A DNA stretch of 64,000 nucleotides. Origin: Luteibacter flocculans. Its GTDB lineage: Bacteria > Pseudomonadota > Gammaproteobacteria > Xanthomonadales > Rhodanobacteraceae. Positions 9,592-18,169 of this stretch are shown one piece after another. The DNA lies in contig NZ_CP063231.1 of NCBI RefSeq assembly GCF_023612255.1, forward strand, positions 3,962,501-4,026,500, given 5' to 3'. Made by a program: the position numbers and the translations under genes. The notes beneath the pieces were generated by a model. The model did no database searches. It had not been told where the DNA came from and saw nothing but the letters and a program-made list of their open reading frames with translations. Numbering within the stretch: position 1 is the first letter of the stretch; each line of letters begins with the position of its first letter.

Positions 9592-9613
9592 GACGGGCGC
9601 CGTGGCGCCCGTC
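9592..9613 (-). terminator. Hairpin between the aminotransferase gene and rdgC
   Basis: GACGGGCGCC and GGCGCCCGTC form a perfect 10-bp stem with a 2-nt loop, 26 bases beyond the aminotransferase stop codon (at 9639) in the direction of transcription. No T-run follows on the minus strand. It may attenuate transcription into rdgC. Confidence 0.5.
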
Positions 9614-9638
9614 GGCGAAGAATGCGGTAGAGCGGAAG

Positions 9639-10826
9639 CTAGACGACGCTGGCGATGGCTTTCGCCACGCGGTCGAGGTTGCCCTGGTTGAGGGCGGCGA
9701 CGCAGATACGGCCAGTGCCCACGGCATAGATGCCGTATTCCGTGCGCAGGCGTTCCACCTGCGCGGCCGACAGGCCGGAATACGAGAACATGCCGCGCTG
9801 CCGCTCGATGAAGGCGAAGTCGCCCGCATCGGCGAGGCGCTCGACCAACCCGCGGCGCATCGCGCGAATACGCTCACGCATCTGGCCCAGTTCGGTTTCC
9901 CAGGTCGCACGCAGGTCGTCGTGGTTGAGCACCGCCGAAACCACGGCGGCACCGTGCGTCGGCGGGTTGGAGTAGTTCGTGCGGATCACGCGCTTGACCT
10001 GCGATTGCACGCGCAGCGCCTCATCGTGCGAGGCGGTGACGATCGACAGCGCGCCGACACGCTCGCCGTACAACGAGAACGACTTGGAGAACGAGCTGGC
10101 GACGAAGAAAGACAATTGCGCGTCGGCGAACAGGCGGACTGCGACCGCGTCTTCTTCGATGCCGTCACCGAAGCCCTGGTAGGCGATATCGAGGAACGGT
10201 ACAAGGCTGCGTTCGCGCACGGTGTCGATCACGCGCTTCCAGTCGTCGACGCCGAGATCGACGCCCGTCGGGTTGTGACAGCACGCGTGCAAAACAACGA
10301 CGGCACCCTGAGGGAGCTTCGCGAGTCCGGCCAGCATCGCGTCGACGTCGACATCGTGCGTGGCAGCGTCGTAGTACGGGTATTCCACGACGGAGAAGCC
10401 GGCACCCTCGAACAGCGCGCGGTGGTTCTCCCAACTCGGGTTGCTGATGGCGACCGGCACCGAAGGATTGAGGCGCTTCAGGAAATCCGCACCGACCTTG
10501 AGCGCACCGGTGCCACCGAGCGCCTGCGCCGTGACGACGCGGCGGTCGGCCAGCAGCGGCGACGAGGCGCCAAAGAGCAGCTTCTGCACCGCGCTGTCAT
10601 AAAGCGCAATGCCGTCGATCGGCAGATAGCCGCGCGGCAGTTGCGCTTCCAGGCGCGCCTTTTCGGCTTCGCGCACCGCGCGCAGCAGGGGCACGTGACC
10701 GTTTTCGTCGTAGTACACGCCAACGCCGAGGTTGACCTTGTCGGCACGCGTGTCGGCACCAAACGCTTCGTTGAGGCCGAGAATCGGGTCGCGCGGAGCG
10801 AGTTCGACGGAAGAGAACAGGGTCAT
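9639..10826 (-). CDS. Aspartate/aromatic amino acid aminotransferase (class I, PLP)
   Basis: 395 residues from the ATG at 10826, where the family N-terminus MTLFSSVELAP begins. A longer in-frame reading from 10937 adds a non-homologous 37 residues. The PLP-binding lysine is Lys248 in SSFSKSFSLYGERVG, and the substrate-binding motifs CCHNPTGVDL and YFNPTHG-like NYSNPPTHG are present. This is the AspC/TyrB type, which transfers amino groups between glutamate and oxaloacetate or aromatic keto acids. AspC and TyrB cannot be told apart here. The ttcA stop codon lies 34 bases upstream. Confidence 0.92.
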   Translation of the reverse strand: MTLFSSVELAPRDPILGLNEAFGADTRADKVNLGVGVYYDENGHVPLLRAVREAEKARLEAQLPRGYLPIDGIALYDSAVQKLLFGASSPLLADRRVVTAQALGGTGALKVGADFLKRLNPSVPVAISNPSWENHRALFEGAGFSVVEYPYYDAATHDVDVDAMLAGLAKLPQGAVVVLHACCHNPTGVDLGVDDWKRVIDTVRERSLVPFLDIAYQGFGDGIEEDAVAVRLFADAQLSFFVASSFSKSFSLYGERVGALSIVTASHDEALRVQSQVKRVIRTNYSNPPTHGAAVVSAVLNHDDLRATWETELGQMRERIRAMRRGLVERLADAGDFAFIERQRGMFSYSGLSAAQVERLRTEYGIYAVGTGRICVAALNQGNLDRVAKAIASVV

Positions 10827-10860
10827 GGTCGGAAAGCCTTGAAACGGGTGGGCAGAAGAA

Positions 10861-11733
10861 TCATTCGTTGGCATCGTCGGTCGGGCCACCAGCAAGCCAT
10901 GCATGGGCATCGGCACGCTTTGCACCTTCCCGCGCACCGAGGCTCGCGAAATCGAACAGGTTACGGTCGGTCAATTGCGACGGCGCGACATTGCCCATCG
11001 CGCGGAAGATCGTCTCGCTACGGCCGGGATGGGATTTTTCCCAATCCTGCAGCATGCGCTTCACGACCTTGCGCTGCATGTTCTCCTGCGAACCGCAAAG
11101 ATTGCAGGGAATGATGGGGAAAGCACGCGCTTCCGCATAGGCGGCGATGTCGTCCTCGCGGCAATAGGCCAGCGGACGGATGACCACGTGGCGGCCATCG
11201 TCGGAGCGCAGCTTCGGCGGCATCGCCTTGAGGCTGCCCTGGTAGAACATGTTCAGGAAGAACGTGCCGAGGATGTCGTCGCGGTGATGGCCCAGCGCGA
11301 TCTTGGTGATGCCATTGGCAGCCGCCCAGTCGTACAGCGCCCCGCGGCGCATACGCGAACACAGGCTGCACATCGTCTTGCCCTGCGGAATGACCCGAGT
11401 GACGACGCTGTACGTGTCCTGCTCGATGATGTGGAACGGCACACCGCGCGCCGTGAGGTATTCGGGCAGCACGTGGGCCGGGAAGTCCGGCTGCTTCTGG
11501 TCGAGGTTGACCGCGATGAGATCGAAACGCACCGGCGCCTTGGCCTGCAACGACAGCAGCATATCCAGCAGGGTGTACGAGTCCTTGCCGCCGGACAGGC
11601 ACACCATCACCTTGTCGCCGTCCTCGATCATGCCGAAGTCGGCAATGGCCTGCCCGACCTGATGACGCAGGCGCTTGGCGAGCTTGCCGGCTTCGTAGGT
11701 CTGCTTGCGGAGGGCTTCGGGGGTGGCGGACAT
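10861..11733 (-). CDS. ttcA: tRNA 2-thiocytidine(32) synthetase TtcA
   Basis: 290 residues from the ATG at 11733 ([10 protein letters not shown]). A 12-residue upstream extension lacks homology. The PP-loop motif SGGKDS is at 47-52. The iron-sulfur cysteines are the pair C122/C125 (CSLC) and the pair C210/C213 (CNLC), the TtcA signature. It thiolates cytidine 32 of certain tRNAs using ATP and a [4Fe-4S] cluster. A TACAAT sequence at 11769-11774 (read on the minus strand) is a plausible -10 box. Confidence 0.95.
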   Translation of the reverse strand: MSATPEALRKQTYEAGKLAKRLRHQVGQAIADFGMIEDGDKVMVCLSGGKDSYTLLDMLLSLQAKAPVRFDLIAVNLDQKQPDFPAHVLPEYLTARGVPFHIIEQDTYSVVTRVIPQGKTMCSLCSRMRRGALYDWAAANGITKIALGHHRDDILGTFFLNMFYQGSLKAMPPKLRSDDGRHVVIRPLAYCREDDIAAYAEARAFPIIPCNLCGSQENMQRKVVKRMLQDWEKSHPGRSETIFRAMGNVAPSQLTDRNLFDFASLGAREGAKRADAHAWLAGGPTDDANE

Positions 11734-11799
11734 GTGGCGATCGGGGCACCGGCCTGGGGAAGGGCCCATTGTAGCCGCTGCGGCCGCGTTCGCTGGCGT

Positions 11800-11805
11800 T
11801 ACAAT
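11800..11805 (+). promoter_or_regulatory. Candidate -10 box (TACAAT) for the YdcH-like gene
   Basis: TACAAT lies 30 bases before the ATG at 11836, in the divergent region shared with ttcA. No convincing -35 box is seen. Confidence 0.4.
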
Positions 11806-11835
11806 GGCGGAACCCCCGCCGCCCGGCCGAACGCC

Positions 11836-12042
11836 ATGCAGGTCCAGGATCCCGCTCAGCTAACCCAGCGCCTCGCCGAACTGAAGGTGGAGCATCGCGA
11901 CCTCGATTCCGCCATCGAACACCTGGCCACCTCGATCAGCCGCGACGAACTGCAGCTCACCCGCCTGAAGAAGCGCAAGCTGCTGCTGAAGGACACCATC
12001 GCCCGCATCGAGAGCAGTCTCATCCCGGACCTGGACGCCTGA
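11836..12042 (+). CDS. YdcH/DUF465-like small coiled-coil protein
   Basis: 68 residues, ATG start at 11836. Almost entirely helical and charged, with the DUF465 pattern [15 protein letters not shown], then a short break, then [13 protein letters not shown] near the C-terminus. Proteins of this family are small SlyX-like helical hairpins of unknown function. It ends 6 bases before the acetyltransferase start at 12049, so the two are probably co-transcribed. It diverges from ttcA. Confidence 0.85.
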   Translation: MQVQDPAQLTQRLAELKVEHRDLDSAIEHLATSISRDELQLTRLKKRKLLLKDTIARIESSLIPDLDA

Positions 12043-12048
12043 CCCGCC

Positions 12049-12639
12049 ATGACCCCCGATCGCCTGGAAAGCACGTACGTCACGCTGGAACCGCTGTCAC
12101 TGGACCACGTCGGGGCGCTGGAGCAGGCCGCGGCGGACGGCGAACTGTGGGATCTATGGTTCACCTCGGTGCCCCGGCCCGGCCTGATGACGGCGTACGT
12201 GGAAGCGGCCTTGCGCGGCCAGGAAGAAGGGCGGATGTGCCCGTGGGTCGTACGCGAGAACGGCAGCGGCGAGATCGTCGGATCGACGCGCTACTACGAC
12301 ATCGTCAGCGACCCGTCCCGTGTCGCCATCGGCTACACCTGGTACGCGCGCCGCTGGCAGCGCAGCCACGTGAATACCGCCTGCAAGCATCTGCTCCTGG
12401 CAAACGCCTTTCAGCAGGTGGGTGCGGTGGCCGTCGAGTTCCACACCGACGCCTATAACCAGGATTCCCAGCGCGCCATCGAGCGACTGGGCGCCAAGCG
12501 CGAGGGCGTGCTCCGCGCACACAAACGCCGCAACGACGGTTCGCTGCGCGACACCGTCTGCTACAGCATCCTCGCCACCGAATGGCCGGATGTAGACAAG
12601 TGGCTCCAGTCGCGCCTGCGTCGCCTGGCGCCGCGCTGA
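12049..12639 (+). CDS. GNAT family N-acetyltransferase (RimJ/RimL type)
   Basis: 196 residues. The N-terminal strand LESTYVTLEPLSLDHV, the central REnGsgEIVGSTRYYDI strand and the acetyl-CoA site region RRWQRSHVNTACKHLLL are characteristic of the RimJ/RimL branch of GNAT enzymes, as is the C-terminal ERLGAKREGVLRAHKRRNDG segment. It transfers an acetyl group from acetyl-CoA to an amine, possibly a protein N-terminus. The substrate is unknown. It follows the DUF465 gene by 6 bases. Confidence 0.9.
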   Translation: MTPDRLESTYVTLEPLSLDHVGALEQAAADGELWDLWFTSVPRPGLMTAYVEAALRGQEEGRMCPWVVRENGSGEIVGSTRYYDIVSDPSRVAIGYTWYARRWQRSHVNTACKHLLLANAFQQVGAVAVEFHTDAYNQDSQRAIERLGAKREGVLRAHKRRNDGSLRDTVCYSILATEWPDVDKWLQSRLRRLAPR

Positions 12640-12655
12640 CGGATCACGCGGCGCC
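12627..12655. terminator. Hairpin between convergent genes
   Basis: GGCGCCGCG and CGCGGCGCC pair perfectly (9 bp, 11-nt loop). The stem overlaps the 3' end of the acetyltransferase gene and sits just outside the stop codon of the HlyD-like gene on the other strand, so it could serve both. Confidence 0.5.
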
Positions 12656-12672
12656 CCAGCGATGGCCATGGC

Positions 12673-13692
12673 TCAACGCATGGCGACCGCGTCAGGATGG
12701 GAAGGCTTCACCACCAGCGTCGCCGTCATGCCTGCGGCCAGCACCGTACCCGGCGGCATGTGGGCGGTATCGATCTTCACCCGGACCGGCACACGCTGCG
12801 CCAGGCGCACCCAGTTGAAGGTGGGGTTCACGTCGGCGAGCAGGTCGCTTCCGGTGGGATTCTCGGCATCGGTGATGCCGTGTGCGACGCTTTCCACCGT
12901 GCCCTTGAGGTGCACGCCACCGCTCATCAGGCGGATATCGACCGGATCGCCCACGCGAAGGCCCGGCAGCTTGGTTTCCTCGAAGTAGCCGTAGACCCAG
13001 TACGAGTGGCTGTCGATCAGCGCGAGACGCGCCGCACCCGCGTTGGCGTAGTCGCCCACGCGCACGTCGAGATTGGTGATATAGCCATCCACCGGGGCGC
13101 GCACTTCCGTGCGATCCAGATTCAATTGCGCGGACGCCAGTTCCACCTGGGCCTGCGCCACCGCAGCGAGTGCCTGCTGCTGCGCGGCGCTGGCCTGCTT
13201 GGTGCTGGCTTGCGCCTGCTGCCAACCGGCACGCGCTGCATTCGCCGCAGCCGCAGCATTCGCCTTGTCTTCAGCCGAAATCACGTTGTTGATGAGTCGC
13301 TGCCGCCGCTCCGACTGGGCTGCGTACATCTCGAAGTTCGCGCGGCTCTGCTGCGCACCGGCCGATGCCGCATTGATGCTCGCGCCGGCCGCCCGCGCGG
13401 CCGCCTCGGCGGCGTGGAGATTCGCCTCCGCCTGGGCCACGGCATTCTGGTAGCGCGCCTTGTCCACGACGAAGAGCAGATCGCCCTTCTTCACCGTCTG
13501 GTTGTCCACCACGCGTACGTCGGTCACCAGGCCCGCGACGTCGGGAGCGACACGCACGATTTCCGCGCGGACGCGGCCATCGCGGGTCCACGGCGAATAC
13601 ATGTAGTGCTTCCACAAGGCGTGGCCGACGAAGGCCGCCACAACCACGATGGCGGCAGTGATGGTGAAGCGGATGAGGGAGGCAAGTTTCAT
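12673..13692 (-). CDS. HlyD/AaeA-like membrane fusion protein
   Basis: 339 residues from the ATG at 13692 (MKLASLIRF). One N-terminal membrane segment is followed by a biotinyl-lipoyl-like domain (VRVVDNQTVKKGDLLFVVDKARYQ spans its core). Next come an Ala/Gln-rich coiled coil and a beta-barrel part (RTEVRAPVDGYI, then DVRVGDYANAG). It is the periplasmic adaptor of the operon marR, FUSC pump, DUF1656 protein, HlyD. This is the same gene set as the AaeXAB aromatic-acid efflux system of enterobacteria and the fusaric-acid pumps. The substrate here is inferred to be an aromatic or weak acid. Confidence 0.88.
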   Translation of the reverse strand: MKLASLIRFTITAAIVVVAAFVGHALWKHYMYSPWTRDGRVRAEIVRVAPDVAGLVTDVRVVDNQTVKKGDLLFVVDKARYQNAVAQAEANLHAAEAAARAAGASINAASAGAQQSRANFEMYAAQSERRQRLINNVISAEDKANAAAAANAARAGWQQAQASTKQASAAQQQALAAVAQAQVELASAQLNLDRTEVRAPVDGYITNLDVRVGDYANAGAARLALIDSHSYWVYGYFEETKLPGLRVGDPVDIRLMSGGVHLKGTVESVAHGITDAENPTGSDLLADVNPTFNWVRLAQRVPVRVKIDTAHMPPGTVLAAGMTATLVVKPSHPDAVAMR

Positions 13693-13703
13693 GACGACAT
13701 CAC

Positions 13704-13901
13704 TCAATGCAGGAACAGCGCGAAAGCGCCGAAGACACAGACGAACACGGCAAACCGGAACAGCGGCGGATGCCAAACGAGTCGGTAGAAACCGAGGCGG
13801 CCAGCCAGTCCGTCGAGCAACCAGAGCACCAGAAGCGCAAGCACGAACAGAACGAGCAAGCCCGGAACCAGGGCGTCGCCGAGTGCGATTTCACGGGGCA
13901 T
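13704..13901 (-). CDS. AaeX-like DUF1656 small membrane protein
   Basis: 65 residues from the ATG at 13901, preceded by a GAGGAG ribosome-binding site. Starts MPREIALGDALV and has two hydrophobic segments (LLVLFVLALLVLWLLDG, then FAVFVCVFGAFALFL). The size, topology and position between the FUSC pump and the HlyD adaptor identify it as the AaeX-type third component. Its start overlaps the end of the pump gene by 11 bases, so translation is probably coupled. Confidence 0.85.
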   Translation of the reverse strand: MPREIALGDALVPGLLVLFVLALLVLWLLDGLAGRLGFYRLVWHPPLFRFAVFVCVFGAFALFLH

Positions 13902-16017
13902 GGGCGATCTCCTCGCTGAGAGGCGTGTCGGGCATGTACGCCGCCAGGACGGACTCGCCGTCGAGCAGCGCCATGCGGATGAGATGGAGGTGTTCGAGCA
14001 GCGACGCCATACTGGTGTGCTCGCCAACGCCCGCGATAGCCGTGGCGACGGCATCGCGGGCGAGCAGATAACCTTGCGCATCCGGGCGTTCGTAGAAGCG
14101 CGCCAGCGTGCGCAACGACGCTTCGAGGTGAGGCCGCAGCATCGCAGGGATCTCCTGTTGCGCCATATCGTGGCGCAGTTCGATCAGCGCCCTGCCCGTC
14201 TCGTGCACGGCAAGCGCCCAGGCGATCAGGCTGCGCGAATCCGCGCTGCCCGGCTCGGTCTGCGCGACGACCTGGCTGAAGAGATCGTGGTTCACGCTCT
14301 CGAAGCGATGGCGCAGCCCCGGCAAGGGCGCCTCCGCGGCCAACGCAACCTGTGCGCGCAGGCGGGCCAACTGGCGACGGCGTAGCCACACGCTGCCGAT
14401 GGCGGGCGGAATCACCACGAAAGACATCGCCGCGGCACCCAGGCCCACTGCCTGCGCCACGGCATCGTTGATGAAGTGAGCAGGATCGTAGGTCTGCCCA
14501 TTCTTCAACGCGAGGATGTACGCGAAGCCCATGGCCCAGCCGAGCCCATGCGAGGCGTAGCGGGGGCTCATCATCATGACCAGGCCCACGGCAAGAAACG
14601 GGGCCACGCCGATCACCAGCAAACCGTAGCCGTCCAGTTGCGTCAGCACGAAGAACTCGCAGACGAAGCCCGCCAGCATGCCGCCGATGTAACCGAGCGT
14701 GACGTACCAGGTCACCCGCGTCGGATTGGGCGTCGTCGCGAACAGACCGGCGAAGACGGTAGCGAGCAACATGGCGCTGGCGCCTGAGGGCCACGCACTC
14801 TCGATCCAGTAAGCGCCGAGCACCAGCATGGTCAACGTCGTGCGGATCGTGGCAATGCCCGCGCCGAGGAAGTCATTGCTTCGGTCGAAGCGCACCCGTT
14901 CGGCAGCGCCGCCAATGACGTGCGGCGCCTGCAGCATCGCTGCGGCGTCGACGTAGTCATGCAGTTCTGCCGCGAAACGGTGTAGCAGGGATGCACCGGT
15001 ATCGAAGTCGCGCAGGTCCTGTTCCCCGTCGAGCCCAGCGCGAAGACGCGTCGCGTTGGCGTGCATGGCGTCGCGTGCCATCGTCAGGCGTGGCAACAAC
15101 ACGCGTGCCGCCGCGCCGGCCTCGATAGGCGCATCCAATGCCTCCCCCAGCGGCGCGTATAGTCGAATCAGGGCCTGCGCGGCTGCGTCACGCCGCGCGC
15201 GCTCAAGGCGATTGATGAGGTGATGCAGCGACTGAAAGCTCGTGGAGGCGGCCATGAAGCGTTGGTTGAACAAGCGCAGATGGTTACTCCGCGAGCGCGC
15301 TTCCGCATCCTCGAAGATCACCGAGCTGCGCAGGTCTTCCAGCGCGACGGCGGCACGCACGAAGCGCAGATGCGCGCGTTCCATGGAATCGCGCGGAATC
15401 GCACCGCCGACGCTGTCGCGGACGAAGCCGACAAAGTGAGCGAACTGCTCGCGCGCCGTACGGCGCAATACGTCGCGCATGCGGCTGGGGAACACCACGT
15501 CGCTCACCACGCCGCTCACCAGCAGGCCCAACAGCACTTCGCTGATGCGCGCCGTCGCCGAATCGAACACGGCCGGCGGATTGTCGATCACGGGAATGGC
15601 GATGATGGCGGCCGTATAGCCACCGAGCACGAAGGCATAGGACTTGAAGTTGCGGTAAAGCGTGGCGCCACCCGCGCAAAGACCGATCCACAACGAAAGC
15701 GACACCAGGAACAGGTCACGCTGCTGGGGGAACATGGCAACGATGGTCACGCCCGCCACGGCACCGGCCAACGTGCCGAGCGCACGATAGAAACTCTTCG
15801 CCAGCACCATACCCGCCTGGCGGTTGGCAACGATGATGGTCGTCAGCATGGCGGTGGACGGCGCCGGCAGCGCCAGCCGCATCGCGATCCAGCCGGTCAC
15901 GAAGAACGCCAGCAGCGTCTTTGCCACAAACAGCCAGGTCGAGGCCTGCTCGCGCAGGGTGTCGGCGATGACCGATGAGACGGCTGGTGCCGGAGTGGAA
16001 AGTCGGGTAGCGGACAT
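13891..16017 (-). CDS. FUSC/AaeB family efflux pump
   Basis: 708 residues with two hydrophobic blocks, each of about six membrane helices: one near the N-terminus (from about residue 25 to 170) and one in the middle (about 380-520). Each block is followed by a soluble helical region, as in AaeB and fusaric-acid-resistance pumps. It probably exports aromatic carboxylic acids with the AaeX- and HlyD-like partners. The marR gene ends 13 bases upstream, so all four genes form one unit. Substrate is inferred from family. Confidence 0.88.
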   Translation of the reverse strand: MSATRLSTPAPAVSSVIADTLREQASTWLFVAKTLLAFFVTGWIAMRLALPAPSTAMLTTIIVANRQAGMVLAKSFYRALGTLAGAVAGVTIVAMFPQQRDLFLVSLSLWIGLCAGGATLYRNFKSYAFVLGGYTAAIIAIPVIDNPPAVFDSATARISEVLLGLLVSGVVSDVVFPSRMRDVLRRTAREQFAHFVGFVRDSVGGAIPRDSMERAHLRFVRAAVALEDLRSSVIFEDAEARSRSNHLRLFNQRFMAASTSFQSLHHLINRLERARRDAAAQALIRLYAPLGEALDAPIEAGAAARVLLPRLTMARDAMHANATRLRAGLDGEQDLRDFDTGASLLHRFAAELHDYVDAAAMLQAPHVIGGAAERVRFDRSNDFLGAGIATIRTTLTMLVLGAYWIESAWPSGASAMLLATVFAGLFATTPNPTRVTWYVTLGYIGGMLAGFVCEFFVLTQLDGYGLLVIGVAPFLAVGLVMMMSPRYASHGLGWAMGFAYILALKNGQTYDPAHFINDAVAQAVGLGAAAMSFVVIPPAIGSVWLRRRQLARLRAQVALAAEAPLPGLRHRFESVNHDLFSQVVAQTEPGSADSRSLIAWALAVHETGRALIELRHDMAQQEIPAMLRPHLEASLRTLARFYERPDAQGYLLARDAVATAIAGVGEHTSMASLLEHLHLIRMALLDGESVLAAYMPDTPLSEEIAHAP

Positions 16018-16030
16018 GACGCGCGCGCTC

Positions 16031-16522
16031 TTAGTCCCCGAACCCAGCCAGCATCTTCTTCAGCAGGGTTTCCAGTTGACCCTGCTCGCTAGGCGTGAGG
16101 TTACGCGTCTGACGGTGAAGCAACGTGACGATGTCGGGAAGAAAGCCCTCGATCAGCGCGACGCCCTCGGGAGTCAGGGTCAAGGTGACCTTGCGACGAT
16201 CCTCGTCGCTGCCGGCGCGCGCGACGTACCCCTTCTCGCACAGGCTCGTCGTAAGGCGCGTGACGTTGGCGGACTTCTCGCCCGCCGCCTCGGCCAGTGC
16301 CGAAGGGTGCATCTGATTGTCGGGCGAGCCGTACAGCATCATCAGGATGTTGTACTCGGCGTGGTTCAGTCCATAGGGCCGCATCACGACGTTGGCCTCG
16401 TCGTGGATCTCCTTGAACAGGTGCTTCACCAGCCGCACCAGCACCGCCGGCGACCGCGGAAAGTCGGGGTACTTGGCCCGGGTAACGTCCAAACGGGCTT
16501 CGGTCGGGGCGAAATCGCTCAT
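16031..16522 (-). CDS. MarR family transcriptional regulator
   Basis: 163 residues. The winged-helix core is visible: NHAEYNILMMLYG, then the recognition part HPSALAEAAGEKSANVTRLTTSLCEKGYV, then the wing DEDRRKVTLTLTPEG. It is the first gene of the efflux operon and very likely represses it, releasing DNA when an aromatic ligand binds. This is the usual arrangement for MarR-linked FUSC pumps. Ligand is unknown. Confidence 0.92.
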   Translation of the reverse strand: MSDFAPTEARLDVTRAKYPDFPRSPAVLVRLVKHLFKEIHDEANVVMRPYGLNHAEYNILMMLYGSPDNQMHPSALAEAAGEKSANVTRLTTSLCEKGYVARAGSDEDRRKVTLTLTPEGVALIEGFLPDIVTLLHRQTRNLTPSEQGQLETLLKKMLAGFGD

Positions 16523-16534
16523 CGTGAGGTTCCA

Positions 16535-16592
16535 GCAAGTGGTTACCTCATAAGTATATAGTTCATTTATGTATATTCAATAGGGGTATTAC
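16535..16592 (-). promoter_or_regulatory. AT-rich promoter/operator region of the MarR efflux operon
   Basis: This stretch just upstream of marR is strikingly AT-rich for the window and contains GTATAT twice in direct orientation (in AAGTATATAG and ATGTATATTC), about 18 bases apart. It probably holds the promoter and the MarR binding site. No perfect palindrome is visible, so the operator is not precisely placed. The rest of the gap up to 16814 shows no other clear signal. Confidence 0.45.
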
Positions 16593-16814
16593 TTTTCTTC
16601 GCGCCACCTGGGCGAAGACAGATGTCGCTAACCCTTTAGGTCAACACTGGGCCTTAAAGGCGCCATGACCCTTAAGACTCGCCGGGCGGATGGCGACACC
16701 GAGGGACTCGGGGGCAGGCATCTTCGTGAAAAATCGTGCTGGCGGCGTGTGAGATTTCGTGCGCTCGCTCGAATCATGGGTTGAAAGGGGCGCGACGATC
16801 GCGCTGGTGAACTA

Positions 16815-17339
16815 ATGGATACCATCGCAACCGCCATGACCGCGAACGACGCCCGACAGGCCTTCAGCGCGCTGCTTCAGCGTCATTCCGGCATTGTGTT
16901 CAAGATCGCCGGCAGCTACGCGCACGGCGCCGAGGACCGCGCCGATCTGGCCCAGGAAATCGCAGCACAGCTCTGGCACGCCTGGCCGAAGTACGACCCG
17001 GCGCGCAGCGTCACCACCTGGATGTACCGGATCGCGCTGAACGTGGCGATCAGCCATATGCGCAATCGCCAATTGCGGCAACGGCACGACGCTTTGCCAC
17101 TGGACGAAACCCTGCACGACGTGGCCGACGGAAACCCTGTCGATCCGGAGAACGAACAGGCGCTTCGCCTGCTGCACGAGTTCATAGCCCGCCAGCCGCC
17201 GCTGGACTGCGCGCTGTTGCTGCTTTATCTCGAAGACCGCTCGCAACGCGAGATCGCCGAGATTCTCGGTATCACCGAAAACAACGTCTCCACCAAGATC
17301 GGGCGCCTGAAACAGCGCATCCGCGACGAATTCCGATAA
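16815..17339 (+). CDS. ECF-type RNA polymerase sigma factor
   Basis: 174 residues. Region 2 is seen in AEDRADLAQEIAAQLWHAWPKYDP followed by VTTWMYRIALNVAISHMR, and region 4 in LEDRSQREIAEILGITENNVSTKIGRLKQRIR, the typical sigma-70-family -35 recognition helix-turn-helix. An alternative start (MTANDAR) is 7 codons downstream. The adjacent gene, 19 bases on, encodes a membrane protein that is probably its regulator or partner. No matching autoregulated promoter could be identified upstream. Confidence 0.93.
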   Translation: MDTIATAMTANDARQAFSALLQRHSGIVFKIAGSYAHGAEDRADLAQEIAAQLWHAWPKYDPARSVTTWMYRIALNVAISHMRNRQLRQRHDALPLDETLHDVADGNPVDPENEQALRLLHEFIARQPPLDCALLLLYLEDRSQREIAEILGITENNVSTKIGRLKQRIRDEFR

Positions 17340-17358
17340 CACCGACAGGGATACCTCA

Positions 17359-18015
17359 ATGGAACTCGATGACTTCAAGTCCGCCTGGCAATCGCTCGAC
17401 CACCGGCTGCAACTGGACAACACGCTGAAACTTCTCGAACTGCGCGAGCGCAGGCTGGACAAGGCTCGCGGCAGCCTGCGCCCGCTGTTCTGGGGTCAGG
17501 TGGCACAGATCCTGTTCGGTATTCCCTTCATCCTGCTCGCGTCGCTGCTGTGGATGAGTCAGCCTGCGCATGCCTCGTCCATCGTCGCCGGCGTGGTCGT
17601 GCAGGCTTACGGCGTGCTGACGATCGTCGCCGCGGGCATCGTACTGGGGCAGCTCGGCAACATCGACTACTCGCAGCCGGTGCTCGTCATCCAGAAGCAA
17701 CTGCTGCACGCACGCACGCTGTACGTCCGCAGCGGCATGATCGCCGGTCTGCCGTGGTGGTTCCTGTGGGTCGCGGTCGTGCAGACCCTGGCGGGCCTGG
17801 GCGATGTCGATCTGCTGGTCAAGGCGCCCGCGTTCGTGTGGAGCGGATACGGCATTGGCATCGCCGGCCTGCTGGCGACGGGGTGGTTCCATCGCTGGGC
17901 GCGCCGCCCGCAACGCGCCGAGTTCGGCCGGAAAATGGACGATTCCTTAAGCGGTCGCAGCCTGCGCAACGCGCAGGCGCAACTGGACGAACTGCAGCGC
18001 TTCGAACGTGACTAA
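17359..18015 (+). CDS. Membrane protein paired with the ECF sigma factor
   Basis: 218 residues. A soluble helical N-terminus of about 45 residues (MELDDFKSAWQSLDHRL) is followed by about four hydrophobic segments (near residues 47-68, 73-98, 128-150 and 155-178) and a basic C-terminal helix ending in AQLDELQRFERD. It lies 19 bases after the sigma gene, so co-transcription is likely. The position suggests an anti-sigma or sensor role, but I see no zinc-binding anti-sigma motif (HxxxCxxC). Function is not established. Confidence 0.7.
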   Translation: MELDDFKSAWQSLDHRLQLDNTLKLLELRERRLDKARGSLRPLFWGQVAQILFGIPFILLASLLWMSQPAHASSIVAGVVVQAYGVLTIVAAGIVLGQLGNIDYSQPVLVIQKQLLHARTLYVRSGMIAGLPWWFLWVAVVQTLAGLGDVDLLVKAPAFVWSGYGIGIAGLLATGWFHRWARRPQRAEFGRKMDDSLSGRSLRNAQAQLDELQRFERD

Positions 18016-18169
18016 ATCCTTAATGCAGGCCTCATGTGGGAGTACGAGAAAGTTTCGGCGGGTAATGGCAGCCTGCCATCGACAGGTCCATGAGTACGAT
18101 CACAGGGGCGCCTCCGAGACGGATATCGTGTGGCGCGGCGTGCAGCAATCCAGATAACAGCAGCCACCC

